Assembly: GCA_021815655.1 (NCBI GenBank)
Contig: JAKAGJ010000095.1
Coordinates: 1 to 7,338, forward strand
DNA length: 7,338 bases
Reading direction: 5' to 3'
DNA from: Deltaproteobacteria bacterium
Lineage (GTDB): Bacteria > Desulfobacterota > Desulfarculia > Desulfarculales > Desulfarculaceae
Position numbers and translations under genes: made by a program. Below the pieces are notes generated by a model. That model had not been told where the DNA came from, made no database searches, and saw only the letters and a list, made by a program, of their open reading frames with translations. This document shows positions 6,167 through 7,338 of this stretch, one piece after another; the stretch's first letter is position 1; each line of letters opens with the position of its first letter.

Positions 6167-6618
6167 TCCTGTGGAACCGCATCCTGGTGGGCATCGACGA
6201 CTCCGAGCCCAGCCTGAGCGCCCTGCGCTACCTGGCCGGCGTTTTGGGCGGCTCCAACACCAGCAAGGTGCGCCTGCTGGCCGTGTACACTCCCCCCGAC
6301 CCCGACAGCCATCCCGACGAGGCCGCCCGCGCCGACCTGTCCGCCGAGCGCCGTTTAGTGCTGGAAACCCGCCTGGCCCAGGCCTACCTGCTCTTGGTGG
6401 AGGCCCGCCTGGCCCGCGAGAACCTCTCCACCGACCTGGTGGAGGCCGACGGCCGGCCCGTGGGCCAGGTCATCATGGAGTACCAGGCCGCCGGGGGCTA
6501 TGGCACCGTGGTGGTGGGTCGCCGCCGCCTGAGCAAGGCCGAGGAGTTCCTCTTCGGTTCGGTGAGCAACTCCGTGGTGCACCGGGCCACCGATTGCTGC
6601 GTATGGGTGGTGGCGTAA
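6163..6618 (+). CDS. Universal stress protein, UspA family
   Basis: The product has 151 residues, the usual length for a single-domain Usp. The start ATG at 6163 overlaps the kinase-like stop (ATGA) and has a strong ribosome site. Family members are small cytoplasmic alpha/beta proteins, usually dimers, of which the ATP-binding subgroup senses or buffers nucleotide and energy status. Visible features are the N-terminal strand and loop RILVGIDDSEPS (6-17, Asp12/Asp13 near the adenine site), TVVVGRRRLSKAEEFLFGSVSNSVVH (115-140) and the C-terminal strand CCVWVVA. The nucleotide signature is G-2X-G-9X-G(S/T); here it reads G119-RR-R122-9X-G132-S133, so the second glycine is arginine while spacing and GS are kept. 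The pairing with a kinase-like gene suggests a joint stress or energy-signalling role (inference). The 111-nt gap that follows has only a weak 5-bp hairpin (6667-6681). Confidence 0.9.
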   Translation: MILWNRILVGIDDSEPSLSALRYLAGVLGGSNTSKVRLLAVYTPPDPDSHPDEAARADLSAERRLVLETRLAQAYLLLVEARLARENLSTDLVEADGRPVGQVIMEYQAAGGYGTVVVGRRRLSKAEEFLFGSVSNSVVHRATDCCVWVVA

Positions 6619-6729
6619 TCCCCCCCAAAGCCGCCCTGGTGCGGGGACCCCGGAAGAACATCCCATGCCGGCGGCCCCGGCGGGATTGCCCGGACGGGCC
6701 GCTAGCCCACCGGGGTTAGGGAGTCGTGG

Positions 6730-7338
6730 ATGGACATGGTGAGCCAGCGCCGGCTGGATTTGGAGCGGCAACTAAGGCGATTGCGCACCCCCCAAAGCCA
6801 GGCGGGGGCGGAAGGGCCCAGCCTCCCCGCCCAGGCCGACCCCAGCGATTTCCATGAACTATTTGACAAGCACAGCGCCATCATGTTTTTGGTGGATGGG
6901 TTTTCCCTGCGGATCATCGACGCCAACCAGGCCGCCAGCGAATTCTACGGCTACAGCCGCAAGGAATTTCTGGATATGCGGGTCGTGGACCTCAACACCT
7001 TGTCCGAGGAAGAAATCCGCCAACGCCTCCACCAGGCCGAATCCTCGGAAAACTACCTTTTCCACTTCAAGCACCGCCTGAAAAACCGTGAGCTGCGCGA
7101 GGTGGAGGTGCGCTCCACCCCCATCGGGCTATCTGGCGGCCGGCAGGTCTTTTTCGCCATCGTGCACGACATAACCGAGCGCACGCGCAGGGAAGAGGAG
7201 CTGCGCCAATCAGAGGAGCGCTACCGCCTGCTGGTGGAAAACGCCCGCGAGCTGGTGGTGGTGATTCAGGACGGTGTGTTCCGCTATGTCAACCCCCGCG
7301 CCGAGGCCCTTACCGGCTTCACCAGCCAGGAGTTGTTG
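6730..7338 (+). CDS. PAS-domain signalling protein (probable sensor kinase or cyclase), 3' end outside window
   Basis: The frame opens at ATG 6730 with TTAGGGAG (6716-6723) 6 nt upstream and stays open to the last base, giving 203 residues. A short charged N-terminus (MDMVSQRRLDLERQLRRL) without a membrane segment or signal peptide precedes a first PAS domain (about residues 41-150: LFDKHSAIMFLVDGFSLRIIDANQAASEFYGYSRKEFLDM..., ending FFAIVHDITERTRREEELRQSEERYR). The DITERxxxEEELRxSEERYR linker is typical between PAS domains, and a second PAS domain starts at about residue 164 (LLVENARELVVVIQDGVFRYVN) and is cut off. Such proteins usually continue into a histidine kinase or a GGDEF/EAL output domain, which cannot be seen here. 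Absence of transmembrane segments so far suggests a cytoplasmic sensor. No stop interrupts the frame. Confidence 0.85.
   Translation, partial: MDMVSQRRLDLERQLRRLRTPQSQAGAEGPSLPAQADPSDFHELFDKHSAIMFLVDGFSLRIIDANQAASEFYGYSRKEFLDMRVVDLNTLSEEEIRQRLHQAESSENYLFHFKHRLKNRELREVEVRSTPIGLSGGRQVFFAIVHDITERTRREEELRQSEERYRLLVENARELVVVIQDGVFRYVNPRAEALTGFTSQELL

Noticed and set aside
6854..7081. A 75-residue + strand open frame inside the PAS gene
   Set aside because: It is out of frame with the PAS protein, which has the ribosome site and clear domain motifs and stays open to the window end.

Overview
The window is GC-rich (strong G/C bias at third codon positions) and looks like a chromosomal segment of an anaerobic deltaproteobacterium (Desulfobacterota; a Desulfarculus-like lineage is my guess). 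The lineage call is an inference from gene content: a CoA-ligase/thiolase pair, a corrinoid-activator-like ASKHA ATPase, a kinase-like/universal-stress-protein pair and a multi-PAS sensor. I see no rRNA, tRNA, transposase, phage gene or CRISPR array.

Layout. (1) Positions 1-1836, + strand: the C-terminal third of an acyl-CoA synthetase, then a complete thiolase-superfamily enzyme. Together they suggest activation of a carboxylic acid to its CoA thioester and thiolytic cleavage or condensation; the substrate cannot be read from the sequence. (2) Positions 1837-2025: a convergent intergenic region with two near-identical GC hairpins that probably end transcription from both sides. (3) Positions 2026-3290, - strand: two small lipoprotein genes, a YgdI/YgdR-type (DUF903) lipoprotein and an unusual lipoprotein made of six Cys/Trp/His-rich repeats. 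Between them lies a roughly 420-bp non-coding tandem array with a 102-103 bp unit. (4) Positions 3291-3437: a divergent promoter region. (5) Positions 3438-5045, + strand: a RACo-like ASKHA-domain protein that lacks the usual N-terminal 2Fe-2S domain. (6) Positions 5183-6618, + strand: a divergent protein-kinase-like protein whose stop overlaps the start of a UspA-family protein (ATGA), so the two are probably translationally coupled. (7) Positions 6730-7338, + strand: the N-terminal part of a PAS-domain signalling protein that runs off the end.

The gene content is mostly conserved metabolism and signalling. The parts least explained by known families are the Cys-repeat lipoprotein, the 102-bp array directly downstream of it, and the kinase-like/Usp module with altered catalytic and nucleotide-binding motifs.
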